The notes: a model not told the origin generated them from the sequence alone. DNA of 64,000 bases from Actinomyces sp. UMB0138 (GCF_002849225.1 NZ_PKMC01000001.1:956476-1020475), one strand, 5' to 3'. Counted from the stretch's first letter, positions 34,942-44,089 are shown. Numbers and translations: made by a program.

Positions 34942-35390
34942 TGCGGACACAGGTTTACGCCCCGTTCGCGGGGCGTATTTTGTTGCAGTCACAGATCCCA
35001 GATCCCGTTTTTAGCCAGGGCCTGGTGGGTCCGGCATTCGCCCTCGTGCCCACTCCGTCCTCAGAATTTGTGGATGTAGTAAGTCCGGTTGCGGGTACGC
35101 TCACTCGCGTCATGCCTCATGCCTTCGTGGTAAGCGTCGGCAAAAAGACGGGAATAATGGTTCACCTAGGCATAGACACGGTCAAAGCCCCCGAAGGGGC
35201 TTTTATGCCAGTTCTTCAGCAGGGACAGCAGGTATCTGCAGGGCAGACGGTATGTCGTATGGTGCCCGACATGCTCGCGCAGGTGGGCACCTCGGCAGTG
35301 TCCCCCATTGTTGCCATGGGTGGACAGTTCGAGGACGTTACAGACACCGAGGTCCAGGCAGGCCAGGCGCTTGCCCTACTGGTTGATTGA
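34941..35390 (+). CDS. PTS EIIA, glucose family (Crr-like)
   Basis: 149 aa. The phosphorylated His is His75 in GIMVHLGIDTV, with the second active-site His60 in VMPHAF. The GTG start at 34941 shares a base with the EIIB stop, so the pair is coupled. Proteins of this type can also regulate other sugar systems, but nothing here shows that. The 3' end overlaps malQ on the opposite strand by 15 bp. Confidence 0.9.
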   Translation: MRTQVYAPFAGRILLQSQIPDPVFSQGLVGPAFALVPTPSSEFVDVVSPVAGTLTRVMPHAFVVSVGKKTGIMVHLGIDTVKAPEGAFMPVLQQGQQVSAGQTVCRMVPDMLAQVGTSAVSPIVAMGGQFEDVTDTEVQAGQALALLVD

Positions 35391-37475
35391 GTGCTCGACG
35401 GCGTTCGCCAAAGAGCGGAAGCGAGCACTGTCCCAGAGCTGTTCCACGCTCACCGGTTTACCGCTTCCATCGCCTAGAGGGATTCTCCAGTTAGGGTATT
35501 CCTGATCAGTACCGGGCTGATTTTGTAGTCTCCGCTCGCCCAACGCGTCAGCCAAGGACACGCATACCAGCTGAGCGCTACCGGAACAGATATAGCAGTT
35601 CATCGCCTCGATAACACGCTGCTCATCGGTGCGCTCTGCCGGATCTAGATAGCCCTGCTCCTGCAAGGTCCGCAGCATCGCTTCGCGCTTCATCTTTGCA
35701 TCTTCGCGCGCCTCCTGCGGGGTTACCTCTAGCAAACCCAAGGATTCGGCCAAGTCCACGTGCACCTCATTCAGGTACCCGGCAGTCGGGGCCATGTCGT
35801 GCGTGTGCACAGAAGCAAGCTGATTCGCCCTCTTCCCAGAGGGCGGGAAGGGAACGCCGGCATCATCTACGTCAAACCACAGCACCGAAGTGCCAAGGAT
35901 GCCGCACTCTGCCAGGTAATCCCTCACCCACGGTTCTACCGTGCCCAAGTCTTCGCCGACCACTACTGCACCTGCCCTGTATGCTTCCAGAAGCAAAATC
36001 CCCACCATGGCGTCATGGTCGTAGCGCACATAGGTGCCCTCGGCTGGGCTAGCAGCTGAATCCGGGATCCACCACAGGCGGAATAGCCCCATAATGTGGT
36101 CGATTCGCACTGCTCCCCCAAGCGAGCAGGCGCCGGCTATCATCTTCCGCAACGGTTCGTAGGCGCGCTCCTCCAGTTTGTCGGGACGCCAGGGCGGCTG
36201 CGACCAATTCTGGCCCAGCTGGTTGTACATGTCCGCAGGGGCCCCCACACACATGTGCTCCGCAAACACCTCTGGATCGAACCAGCGATCTGCCGCAAAG
36301 GGGTGCACACCAACAGCCAAATCGTGCATGATGCCGATTTCCATCCCAGCATCTTTCGCTCGATTCTGGGCTTGCTGCAGCTGATCGAACACAATCCACT
36401 GCAGCCACCGGTGGAATTCGATCCGCTCCTCCAAACCGCTCAGCTGCTCAGCAATGGTGTCGCTAGAGCGTGGCGCTAGCTTTAGCAAGCCATATTTTTC
36501 GACTAGTACGCACCACTGGGCAAAGGAATCCAATGCCGAGCCCGAGCGTTGCACAAACCTTTCGTAAGCAATCTGCCGACTCGGTTCCCGGTGAGCCCGG
36601 AACACAATAGCCAGGGCCTTACGCTTGGCCTCCCAGACTCGGTCGCGGTCGATCAAGCCGTCAGCATCATAGCCAGCCTGTTTCTTCAGAGCCTCTATCT
36701 GCGCCCGCTCCGCATCGCTAAGCCAAGCATATTCGGGGATCGTCTCTACGTTTATGTACAAAGGCGAAACAAACTGCCTCGACACGGGCAAGTACGGGCT
36801 GGGAGCAATCGGAGCTGCCGGAGAAGAAGCATGTACCGGATTGATCAAGAAGAAATCAGCACCCTGCTGGGCTCCAATCGCCGCAAGGTTAGTAAGGTCA
36901 TTCGCGTCCCCAAAGGCCCACGAGTGCTTCCCCGTAACCGAATAGAGCTGTGCTGTAAGCCCCCACGACCTCTTGGACAAAGTGGGCAAAGCAGAGGGCG
37001 CCACGGCGAGCGGGGCGGTAAAAACGCCCTCTTCTAGATGCGCCACAAGGCGGTGCCATCCGAGCGGCAGGTCGGCAGGAAGTTCGAACGACGCCTCCCC
37101 AACCATTTTTCCTTCAATGTCGCGTGGGGGAACCCATCTGTCAATCTGTTGAAGAGTGCGAGATCCACCCTCTTCAAGTGCAACCTCAACCCATACGGAA
37201 GTGCCATTAGGGACATGAACGGCAACAAAGTCAATGCGCCCTTGCCGATGCACCCGACAGGAGGGAAGAACCTTTTTCCAAGGTGCTTGATCCACCCGCA
37301 AGTGGGCAGCATAGAGTTCTTCATCAGAGTTAATTGAGTATCCCAAAGAAGAAAGAACTGCCAGTAGCGTCTGCACGGACACTTGCACGTGATTGCCGGA
37401 ATAACCCCAGTATTCGGTTGCAATACCGCATTTATGAGCCAGTGAGCGCAAAGAGCCTACGTCGGAAAGCCCCAT
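35376..37475 (-). CDS. malQ: 4-alpha-glucanotransferase
   Basis: Amylomaltase of family GH77 that rearranges maltodextrins and releases glucose. 699 aa, the length of the longer actinobacterial/E. coli-type enzymes with an N-terminal extension. The nucleophile region is GGAVRIDHIMGLFRLWW, the acid/base region VVVGEDLGTV and the third carboxylate HTHDMAPTAGY. It starts within the stop of the second EIIB gene (TAATG), so glucose uptake and maltodextrin metabolism are co-expressed. Confidence 0.93.
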   Translation of the reverse strand: MGLSDVGSLRSLAHKCGIATEYWGYSGNHVQVSVQTLLAVLSSLGYSINSDEELYAAHLRVDQAPWKKVLPSCRVHRQGRIDFVAVHVPNGTSVWVEVALEEGGSRTLQQIDRWVPPRDIEGKMVGEASFELPADLPLGWHRLVAHLEEGVFTAPLAVAPSALPTLSKRSWGLTAQLYSVTGKHSWAFGDANDLTNLAAIGAQQGADFFLINPVHASSPAAPIAPSPYLPVSRQFVSPLYINVETIPEYAWLSDAERAQIEALKKQAGYDADGLIDRDRVWEAKRKALAIVFRAHREPSRQIAYERFVQRSGSALDSFAQWCVLVEKYGLLKLAPRSSDTIAEQLSGLEERIEFHRWLQWIVFDQLQQAQNRAKDAGMEIGIMHDLAVGVHPFAADRWFDPEVFAEHMCVGAPADMYNQLGQNWSQPPWRPDKLEERAYEPLRKMIAGACSLGGAVRIDHIMGLFRLWWIPDSAASPAEGTYVRYDHDAMVGILLLEAYRAGAVVVGEDLGTVEPWVRDYLAECGILGTSVLWFDVDDAGVPFPPSGKRANQLASVHTHDMAPTAGYLNEVHVDLAESLGLLEVTPQEAREDAKMKREAMLRTLQEQGYLDPAERTDEQRVIEAMNCYICSGSAQLVCVSLADALGERRLQNQPGTDQEYPNWRIPLGDGSGKPVSVEQLWDSARFRSLANAVEHSINQ

Positions 37476-37720
37476 TACTTGTCCTTTTCAAGATCGTTGA
37501 GTTGTTCGGCCAGTTCATCAGCACTAGGCCCAATTACCACTTGCACTACTTTTCCCGAGCGCACGACACCGACGACGCCATCGCATCTAAGTCCCGAATC
37601 ACTAACTGCCGAGGGATCGGCTACCTCAACCCGTACACGCGTAATGCACCCGACTATGCTAACAATATTGTCGCGCCCGCCCAGGGCCTGCATAATTGCA
37701 TGCGGATCCGGCATTTGCAT
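37475..37720 (-). CDS. PTS EIIB, glucose family (second copy)
   Basis: 81 aa from the ATG at 37720, chosen because AAAGGGGG lies just before it. Phosphorylated Cys25 in VGCITRVRVEV. It is clearly a paralogue of the IIB at 34705. Coupled to malQ by an overlapping start and stop. A second IIB with no second IIC or IIA in the neighbourhood may work with the same permease, or serve as a regulatory phosphate acceptor. Confidence 0.88.
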   Translation of the reverse strand: MQMPDPHAIMQALGGRDNIVSIVGCITRVRVEVADPSAVSDSGLRCDGVVGVVRSGKVVQVVIGPSADELAEQLNDLEKDK

Positions 37721-37834
37721 ATGTCCCCCTTTGTACTTAGCCCTACTAATCATAGCTGAAGTGACACATATTACTAATCGGCACTACTGTGCCCAGTTTT
37801 CGCATCTTCTTCCGCATACTGGTTTGATAGAGGC

Positions 37835-38776
37835 ATGACTGATCCAATTCAGATACCAGCCGTTCATGAAGAACCAGTCTCATCCGTGCTTCGCGCAATG
37901 CAATTGCGCCCGCTCGGCACGGACAGCTTTGAGGCTGACTCCCTACCCCAAACGGCAAACCGCATTTACGGCGGCCAAGTTCTTGCCCAAGCCCTACTAG
38001 CCGCCAGCGCGACAATCGAAGATTCGCCATCAGATCCACGGTTACCCAATTCCTTCCATGCGTACTTCATGCGGGTCGGAGACAACACAATCCCGGTTAG
38101 CATCGACGTGGATAGGCTGCGGGACGGGCATTCTTTCTCGACTCGCCGCGTAGATGTGATTCAGCGCGAAAAGGTCATCTTGACCATGACCTCATCGTTC
38201 CAAAAAGTTCAGCCTGATCTGTCCACCCAAATCCAGATGCCTGATGTGCCCGAACCCGAGGACGTGCCGAATTCCCTAGAGATGTTCCGCGACCAGGGCA
38301 ACCCCGTATCTAAGTATCTTGGCAAGACGGCGGCTTTCGAGATGCGCCACGTCGCGGGCAGCCTCTACTTCTCAGAAAGGACAGAGCCGCTTGCGAAGGG
38401 GGCAACCTGGATTCGCCCTCGCGGAGCAAAACTGCCATCGTGGACGCCCCAATCGGTGCACCGGGCCCTACTTGCTTACGTTTCGGACCAGTTCATGCTC
38501 GAACCGGTAATCCGTTCCAATGGTCTTACCTGGCGTACCCCAGGGATGGCAGTAGCTAGCCTCGACCATGCCATGTGGTTCTACCGCAGCGTAGACATCA
38601 ACGATTGGCACCTGTTCGTCCAGGAGTCGCCCACTACGTGGGGGTCTAGAGGACTTGGAATAACAAAGGTATTCAACTCCACCGGGCGGTTGGTAGCAGT
38701 CGCTGCCCAGGAAGGAATGATCCGTTCTAACGTTCCCACCGGAGACTGGGTCCTTCCAGAGCCACCGCTGCACTAG
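37835..38776 (+). CDS. tesB: acyl-CoA thioesterase II
   Basis: 313-aa double-hotdog thioesterase that hydrolyses acyl-CoA to free fatty acid and CoA. The family N-terminus ANRIYGGQVLAQALLAA and the C-terminal stretch HLFVQESPTTWGSRGLG ... QEGMIR are conserved. It stands alone between a divergent IIB gene and a two-way terminator. Confidence 0.93.
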   Translation: MTDPIQIPAVHEEPVSSVLRAMQLRPLGTDSFEADSLPQTANRIYGGQVLAQALLAASATIEDSPSDPRLPNSFHAYFMRVGDNTIPVSIDVDRLRDGHSFSTRRVDVIQREKVILTMTSSFQKVQPDLSTQIQMPDVPEPEDVPNSLEMFRDQGNPVSKYLGKTAAFEMRHVAGSLYFSERTEPLAKGATWIRPRGAKLPSWTPQSVHRALLAYVSDQFMLEPVIRSNGLTWRTPGMAVASLDHAMWFYRSVDINDWHLFVQESPTTWGSRGLGITKVFNSTGRLVAVAAQEGMIRSNVPTGDWVLPEPPLH

Positions 38777-38789
38777 GCGGAGTACAAAG

Positions 38790-38826
38790 AAGGGGGCCGG
38801 GATTCGTACCATCCCGGCCCCCTTAT
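38790..38826. terminator. convergent terminator between tesB and ettA
   Basis: 13-bp stem AGGGGGCCGGGAT/ATCCCGGCCCCCT with a seven-base loop, lying between two genes that converge. Confidence 0.85.
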
Positions 38827-38836
38827 GCTCGCTTAC

Positions 38837-40519
38837 TTAGCCGCGAGTGAGCTTGCGGTGCGTCACCCGATGCGGGCGCGCTGCTTCTTCGCCTAGGCGA
38901 TCAATCTTGTTCTTTTCATACCCTTCGAAGTTGCCCTCGAACCAGTACCAGTTCGCCTGGTTCTCTTCGGTGCCTTCATAGGCAAGGATGTGAGTGGCAA
39001 CGCGATCCAGGAACCAACGGTCGTGGGTGATGACCACCGCACAGCCGGGGAATTCCAGAAGCGCATTTTCTAGGCTTGCCAGAGTTTCCACATCGAGGTC
39101 GTTGGTAGGCTCGTCGAGCAGCAGGACGTTTCCGCCTTGCCGAAGCGTGAGAGCAAGGTTCAACCGGTTACGTTCGCCACCGGAGAGCACACCTGCCGGC
39201 TTTTGCTGATCTGCTCCCTTGAAACCAAACGCTGACACGTACGCCCTAGAGGGCATCTCTACCTTGCCGACTTCGATGTAGTCCAGCCCATCCGAAACTA
39301 CTTCCCACACCGTCTTATTCGGGTCGATGCCCGCGCGGTTCTGATCTACATACGACATCTTTACGGTCTCGCCAATGCGGAGCGAACCGCCGTCCAGGGG
39401 CTCAAGCCCAACGATGGTCTTGAATAGCGTAGTCTTACCCACGCCGTTCGGCCCGATGATACCCACTATGCCGTTCCTGGGCAGCGAGAACGACAGCCCG
39501 TCAATAAGCACTCGATCTCCGAAGCCCTTCTTCAGGTCCTTGGCCTCGATAACCAAATTGCCAAGACGTGGCCCAGGCGGGATTTGGATCTCTTCGAAAT
39601 CAAGTTTGCGAGTCTTCTCGGCTTCCGCAGCCATTTCCTCGTAACGTTCCAGACGGGCCTTAGATTTCGCCTGCCGGCCCTTAGCATTGCTCCGGACCCA
39701 GGCAAGTTCATCTTTCAGCCTCTTGGCGAGTTTGGCATCCTTGCGCCCCTGGACCTCTAGGCGATCTTTCTTCTTCTCGAGGTAGGTGGAGTAGTTGCCC
39801 TCATACGGATAGAGGTGGCCGCGATCAACCTCGGCAATCCACTCGGCTACGTGATCCAAGAAGTAGCGGTCGTGGGTGATGGCAATTACCGCACCGGGGT
39901 AAGAATGCAGGTGCTTTTCTAGCCAGAGCACACTCTCGGCATCCAAGTGGTTAGTAGGTTCGTCTAGCAACAGCAAGTCTGGAGCCTCGAGCAGCAGCTT
40001 GCAGAGGGCGACACGGCGCCGCTCACCGCCAGAAAGAACCTTCACGGGAGTGTCGGGAGGCGGACACCGAAGAGCGTCCATCGCCTGCTCCAACTGAGAG
40101 TCCAGATCCCAAGCGTTGGCAGCATCGATCTCGTTTTGCAGGGTGCCCATCTCTTCCATCAAGGCATCGAAGTCTGCATCCGGATTGGCCATCTCGGCAC
40201 TGATCTCATTGAACCGGGCAATTTTGGACATCATGTCGCCAACGCCCTGCTGCACATTTTCCAGAACCGTGGCATCGTCATCCAACACCGGTTCCTGCAT
40301 CAGAATTCCAACAGTGTACCCAGGAGTCAGACGGGCCTCGCCGTTGGAAGGCTCATCGATTCCAGCCATGATCTTCAAAATAGAAGACTTACCTGCACCG
40401 TTAGGGCCAACCATGCCAATCTTTGCGCCCGGCAGGAAGGCCATGGTCACATCGTCAAGGATTAGCTTGTCGCCAATCTTTTTCCGAGCGCGCACCATGG
40501 AGTAAATGTATTCAGCCAC
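38837..40519 (-). CDS. ettA: energy-dependent translational throttle protein EttA (ABC-F)
   Basis: 560-aa soluble ABC-F ATPase that binds the ribosomal E site and gates the first elongation step according to energy charge. Two ATPase halves are seen: GPNGAGKSS with LSGGERRRVALCKLL and DEPTNHLD, then GPNGVGKTT with LSGGERNRLNLALTL and DEPTNDLD. Between them lies the charged P-site tRNA interaction motif (about residues 240-310). No membrane segment. Confidence 0.96.
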   Translation of the reverse strand: MAEYIYSMVRARKKIGDKLILDDVTMAFLPGAKIGMVGPNGAGKSSILKIMAGIDEPSNGEARLTPGYTVGILMQEPVLDDDATVLENVQQGVGDMMSKIARFNEISAEMANPDADFDALMEEMGTLQNEIDAANAWDLDSQLEQAMDALRCPPPDTPVKVLSGGERRRVALCKLLLEAPDLLLLDEPTNHLDAESVLWLEKHLHSYPGAVIAITHDRYFLDHVAEWIAEVDRGHLYPYEGNYSTYLEKKKDRLEVQGRKDAKLAKRLKDELAWVRSNAKGRQAKSKARLERYEEMAAEAEKTRKLDFEEIQIPPGPRLGNLVIEAKDLKKGFGDRVLIDGLSFSLPRNGIVGIIGPNGVGKTTLFKTIVGLEPLDGGSLRIGETVKMSYVDQNRAGIDPNKTVWEVVSDGLDYIEVGKVEMPSRAYVSAFGFKGADQQKPAGVLSGGERNRLNLALTLRQGGNVLLLDEPTNDLDVETLASLENALLEFPGCAVVITHDRWFLDRVATHILAYEGTEENQANWYWFEGNFEGYEKNKIDRLGEEAARPHRVTHRKLTRG

Positions 40520-40588
40520 TGGCTCTCCGTTTCAAAGTTCCAGATTTTTCATCAACGCCTTCACCATACCGGCAATTGCGCCCCTTCC

Positions 40589-41179
40589 CTACCCCAATGC
40601 GCCCATGTCAGATTGGTTTTCCTCACTAAGGGCGTATTCGCCCTTCCCAGCAGCGGCATCTGCCAGCGCTTTGACTGGGTCCGATTGTTGCAAAGTGGCC
40701 ATTTCTGGCCTATCCACCTGCCACGGGTCAGGCACTGTTTCGGATCCGGCTGACTTCGTAAGATCTCTGTCAGTTTTTTCTGCACCGGAAATGGAATGGA
40801 CAATGTAGTTGCCCTTATCGTCACAGGCCCTAAACCAAATGTAGTTTCCAGCCGTCAGATCAATAGCCACTCTGCTCAGATAGATGCAAAAGTCTTGATG
40901 CTCCTGGCCCTGCGCATCGGTCCACCGCTCCAGGCGAGGCTGCCCGGTAATTACCAGCCCCATGCCGCGCCTAACATTTGCCTTCACCGCACGCCCAAGT
41001 CGCCCCCAGGCCTTCACTGAGTACCAGATAGTCTCCAGTTCCTCCCAGCCATTTTCTGTCCGTTTAGTAGGCGTACATGCTAGTCGGAACCGGGCGTAAT
41101 CAGTCTGATTAGGATCTTGCCCTACCGCCGGGTCGGCCCCTACATAACCTGCCAAAGTAATGTCGTATGGTCGCGTCAT
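40589..41179 (-). CDS. ssb: single-stranded DNA-binding protein
   Basis: 196 aa from the ATG at 41179, which follows GGAGGATGCG. The N-terminal OB fold (about residues 1-110) has the SSB pattern FRLACTPTKR, WYSVKAWGRLGRAVKANVRRGM and VITGQPRLERW. The C-terminus (EENQSDMGALG) is not the usual DDDIPF acidic tip, so this is probably a secondary SSB or a recombination/competence type. It is the last host gene before the prophage. Confidence 0.85.
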   Translation of the reverse strand: MTRPYDITLAGYVGADPAVGQDPNQTDYARFRLACTPTKRTENGWEELETIWYSVKAWGRLGRAVKANVRRGMGLVITGQPRLERWTDAQGQEHQDFCIYLSRVAIDLTAGNYIWFRACDDKGNYIVHSISGAEKTDRDLTKSAGSETVPDPWQVDRPEMATLQQSDPVKALADAAAGKGEYALSEENQSDMGALG

Positions 41180-41360
41180 CGCATCCTCCAAGATGTTGTG
41201 ATTTTACTTACGCAACCATCATGGAGATTACCCATTATTCTATTCGCGCACTAATAACAAGCGGCCTGAAACAACCACGACTGCGCCCTCTGTGGATAGA
41301 CTTTCCCGGCAAACCACGGCGCAAACACGCAACCTTGGGATGCGACTTCCGGCCTGGATA

Positions 41361-41402
41361 AGTGGCGCCCCCGACAGGACTCGAACCTGCAACCTCGGGA
41401 TT
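41361..41402. repeat. attL core
   Basis: 42 bp identical to 57451-57492. It is the 3' part of the tRNA-Arg gene (from the anticodon loop to CCA plus two bases) without the 5' half. Left of it is host DNA, right of it phage. Confidence 0.93.
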
Positions 41403-41408
41403 GGCATT

Positions 41409-41437
41409 TTTACCCCTTTTCACTTGCCGCTTAATAT
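41409..41437 (+). promoter_or_regulatory. candidate integrase promoter
   Basis: TTTACC (41409-41414), 17-nt spacer, TAATAT (41432-41437), about 38 bases before the integrase ATG. It could express the integrase in a lysogen, where the repressor promoter is no longer upstream. Weak -35. Confidence 0.35.
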
Positions 41438-41474
41438 TTCTCTAATCCACAGGGCCTAAGGAAAAGAGTTAAGA

Positions 41475-42287
41475 ATGAGTAAGCATACCCCGCCGGCCTG
41501 GGCCGGGCTCATTAGTGAGTGGGAGGTCTCTCTTTATGCGGCGGGCCGGTCTGTCGAGACTGTCAGAATGCGGACCGATTGGATAAAACGGTTAGCGCGG
41601 GCTATGGAGCCAGCCGGGCCCGGCGAGGTTACTTCGGCTATGTTTGCTAAGTACTCCGGCCGGGCGACCTGGTCTGTGAATACTCGGAAAAGCGTGCATG
41701 ATTCGGCGCGTCTTTTTTACACTTGGGCGTTTCAGACTGGGCGAGTGAGTGAGGCGCCTGTAATCCCTGGGATTAGGAAGGGCCCGGCCGCCCCTCATCC
41801 CGCCGATGACTTTTCTTATCAAAAGGGCTTGCATTCTACCGATCGGCGAGTCTGGCTCATGGTCAGGTTAGCCGCCGAGGCGGGGCTTCGTCGCGGTGAG
41901 GTTGCCAGGGTAAATACTTCTGATCTGATTGCTGATCTAACGGGCCGGTCGCTGATTGTGCATGGTAAGGGTGGTAAGCAACGGGTTGTCCCGATCTCGG
42001 ATGACCTTGCCGGGGCGGTTGAGGACGCCGGGCCGGGGTATGTATTCCCCGGCCGCGATAGCGGACATCTCTCGCCTGCGTGGGTTGGCAAGCTAGTTGG
42101 GCGGGCAATGCCAGCAGGTGTTACTATGCACGCGCTTAGACACAGGTTCGCTTCGCGCGCGTATGCTGCGAGCTCGAACCTGGTCGCGGTGCAAAAGCTG
42201 TTGGGTCATGCCTCGCCAGATACAACTATCCAGTACATTGCGGTGCCGGCCTCAGAGCTTAGGGCCGCCGCGCTCGGCGCGGCTTAG
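41475..42287 (+). CDS. int: phage tyrosine integrase
   Basis: 270-aa site-specific recombinase. The N-terminal SAM-like core-binding domain spans about residues 8-95. Catalytic residues: Arg139 (GLRRGEV), Lys165 (HGKGGK), His219 and Arg222 (HALRHR), His245 (LLGHAS) and Tyr254 (TIQYIAV). It lacks the arm-binding N-terminal domain of large integrases. The last residues are AAALGAA, which resembles an ssrA-like degradation tag. It lies 72 bp from the attL core; in the excised phage it would be directly downstream of the repressor gene on the same strand. Confidence 0.94.
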   Translation: MSKHTPPAWAGLISEWEVSLYAAGRSVETVRMRTDWIKRLARAMEPAGPGEVTSAMFAKYSGRATWSVNTRKSVHDSARLFYTWAFQTGRVSEAPVIPGIRKGPAAPHPADDFSYQKGLHSTDRRVWLMVRLAAEAGLRRGEVARVNTSDLIADLTGRSLIVHGKGGKQRVVPISDDLAGAVEDAGPGYVFPGRDSGHLSPAWVGKLVGRAMPAGVTMHALRHRFASRAYAASSNLVAVQKLLGHASPDTTIQYIAVPASELRAAALGAA

Positions 42288-42582
42288 GACATCTTTTGCA
42301 TTCCCTTTCTATTTGGTAGATGCGCCCGCGTAGCTCATTGTGCGTGTTCACCTCGTCTAGATAGAGCGTATTTACCTGCGCAGTCAGCGCTTGTACCATT
42401 TCGGCTATTTCACCGACTCGGTCGACAAGTGAGGGCCCGTCTGGAGGCCGTAAGTCTTTTGTTTCAGCTTTGATTTGATCGGTGCGGCGGTAGGTGGCCA
42501 GGGCAGTTATTAGAGCGCCAATACCGCCAAGGCCGCCCAAAGCGCTAATTATTGGGGCGATCTGATCCATTATCTTCATCAT
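42259..42582 (-). CDS. phage membrane protein with coiled coil (second holin-like protein)
   Basis: About 107 aa from the ATG pair at 42582 (MMKIMDQIAP); the frame is open further but overlaps the holin gene. One hydrophobic segment (IISALGGLGGIGALITALATY) near the N-terminus is followed by a charged helical tail (about residues 40-100) ending in basic residues. It is next to the holin and endolysin genes, so a lysis role (second holin or spanin-like) is likely. It overlaps the 3' end of the integrase gene by 29 bp on the opposite strand. Confidence 0.65.
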   Translation of the reverse strand: MMKIMDQIAPIISALGGLGGIGALITALATYRRTDQIKAETKDLRPPDGPSLVDRVGEIAEMVQALTAQVNTLYLDEVNTHNELRGRIYQIERECKRCPKPRRARRP

Positions 42583-42781
42583 CTCGGTGTTTTGGGGTAT
42601 GCGCGAGGGCAGTCCCAGTCCCCAGGACAGCGGCTGCCAGAGCGAGCCATAGAGCGGCCTGTGTAGCCTCGAGGACTCCATAGGCAATGAGGAGAGGGAC
42701 AAGAGCTGTAACGATACCGTAGAGGTAGCGGCGGGCGGCCGGTGGGATCGGTGGCAATCCAGGGGCGCGGTGTTTACTCAT
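42545..42781 (-). CDS. putative holin
   Basis: 78 aa with two hydrophobic segments (about residues 21-38 and 42-58), a short Pro-rich N-terminus and a very hydrophilic C-terminus (HTPKHRDDEDNGSDRPNN). Size, topology and position three bases after the endolysin gene fit a class II holin that opens the membrane for the amidase. Confidence 0.75.
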   Translation of the reverse strand: MSKHRAPGLPPIPPAARRYLYGIVTALVPLLIAYGVLEATQAALWLALAAAVLGTGTALAHTPKHRDDEDNGSDRPNN

Positions 42782-42784
42782 GGG

Positions 42785-43702
42785 TTATTTCCCTTTCGAA
42801 AAGCGCGAGTTAACGATCCGCTGCAATGCGGCGATCGCGGGTGAGGGGCCATCTAGGCGCCCGTCGATAGGCGTTTTATAGTAGGTTTGCATGGCTTTTA
42901 TAGTCGCTGGGCCAATCAGGCCGTCGCAGGTCGGAGCCGGCATATTCCAGAGTTTTTGCAAGTGCAAGATAAGGGCAGAGCCGGCTGGCTGGTCGGTCCA
43001 TTCCCACCCGGAGGTTAGGCCGGGATTACACCCTCGCCAGGCTCTCGGCTGGGATGAGACCAGGCCGTCGGCCGGGGTACCGAAAAACTGTTGGAAGACT
43101 CGAGTAGTCTCGGTACCCCAGTACCCATCAGGGGCAAGGCGGGCGGCCGAGGCGGTCGCGGGGCTCTTTGGGTATTTACCTACTGGGGCAGCCCCGTCGG
43201 CTTTGAGTTTGCCGGGGTGGTCCGGGTCAACGGCTGGGTAAAGCTGCGCCGCCCGGTCTCTGATCTGGGTTAGCAAGCCGAGGTATTTCCCAGGGCAGGT
43301 GGTCGGGACCCATGAACTATGAGGCAGCGGGGTTTTACCGGCTAAGTGCGGGTACCAGTGCCAAAGCACGGCCAGTAACATTGCCGCCGATTCTCTGGTC
43401 GCGGGGTCTGCGTGTGGGTTGAGCTCGATCGCGATAGTCGAGTTATTCCCCGCCCTTGTCCCAGTGGACCAGGTCCGATCAGAGCACGCGGCGAGGCAGT
43501 AGACGAGATCATGAGAGATAACAAAATGAGCTGACACGCCGGCGGTCTCACTCATGAAAAAGTCAGCGACGGCGGTCGCGGCGGTCCTCTTGTTGGCATA
43601 TTGGGAGGGATCGCCGAAGTGATGGAAGGTTACAGAAACGCGGGCATTTCCACCTGCCCACCGGTTAGGCGTGGTCAAGTTAGTTCGATATTCAAATCCC
43701 AT
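42785..43702 (-). CDS. phage endolysin, N-acetylmuramoyl-L-alanine amidase with peptidoglycan-binding repeats
   Basis: 305-aa lytic enzyme. The N-terminal Amidase_2/PGRP domain (about 1-150) has the zinc ligands His27 or His28 (TFHHFG), His128 and Cys136 (HSSWVPTTCPGKYL). The C-terminal half has two peptidoglycan-binding-like repeats, ending in GRLDGPSPAIAALQRIVN. There is no signal peptide, so the holin must release it. It cuts the amide bond between muramic acid and the stem peptide. Confidence 0.9.
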   Translation of the reverse strand: MGFEYRTNLTTPNRWAGGNARVSVTFHHFGDPSQYANKRTAATAVADFFMSETAGVSAHFVISHDLVYCLAACSDRTWSTGTRAGNNSTIAIELNPHADPATRESAAMLLAVLWHWYPHLAGKTPLPHSSWVPTTCPGKYLGLLTQIRDRAAQLYPAVDPDHPGKLKADGAAPVGKYPKSPATASAARLAPDGYWGTETTRVFQQFFGTPADGLVSSQPRAWRGCNPGLTSGWEWTDQPAGSALILHLQKLWNMPAPTCDGLIGPATIKAMQTYYKTPIDGRLDGPSPAIAALQRIVNSRFSKGK

Positions 43703-43705
43703 TTT

Positions 43706-44089
43706 TTAGCCTTTCTGCATGGAAGTTAGACGCCAGCCGACGGTCCCGAGGGCGCCGGTGTTATTGGAAGCGATTTGTAGAACTCGGCAGTTAACGGTCC
43801 CCTCGACAAGGGCAGTCGAGCAGGTTTGAACGAAAGTGAAGCCGGTAGTTGAGGCCGCGAAAGCCTCGAAGTAGTACCCATCGGGGGGAATGTAAGGGGC
43901 GGGTAAGCGTAGAGTCGCGACATAGCAGTCGCCTTTTTGGGAGTAGCTAAACTTAGGGATGGACCGAAAAAGCCCGCTAACTTCGTACTCTTTGCCCTCG
44001 ATGACTACCTTATTAGCGCGATTTGTCTCGGCAAAAGACTTGTTAAGGTCCTCGGCGGTGAGTATTTGGCCGGGCGTGTACTGTTTCAT
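43706..44089 (-). CDS. phage tail-associated protein, function unknown
   Basis: 127 aa. The first part (QILTAEDLNKSFAETNRANK) is helical and the rest mainly beta, with aromatic-rich strands (PPDGYYFEAFAASTTGFTFVQTC). This form and its place between the large tail protein and the endolysin suggest a tail tip or receptor-binding part. Start and stop overlap the upstream tail gene by four bases (ATGA). No known family recognised. Confidence 0.6.
   Translation of the reverse strand: MKQYTPGQILTAEDLNKSFAETNRANKVVIEGKEYEVSGLFRSIPKFSYSQKGDCYVATLRLPAPYIPPDGYYFEAFAASTTGFTFVQTCSTALVEGTVNCRVLQIASNNTGALGTVGWRLTSMQKG

Noticed and set aside
37475..37720. Second EIIB as a broken remnant of the first
   Set aside because: It is full length, keeps the phosphorylated Cys and has a good ribosome site and coupling to malQ.
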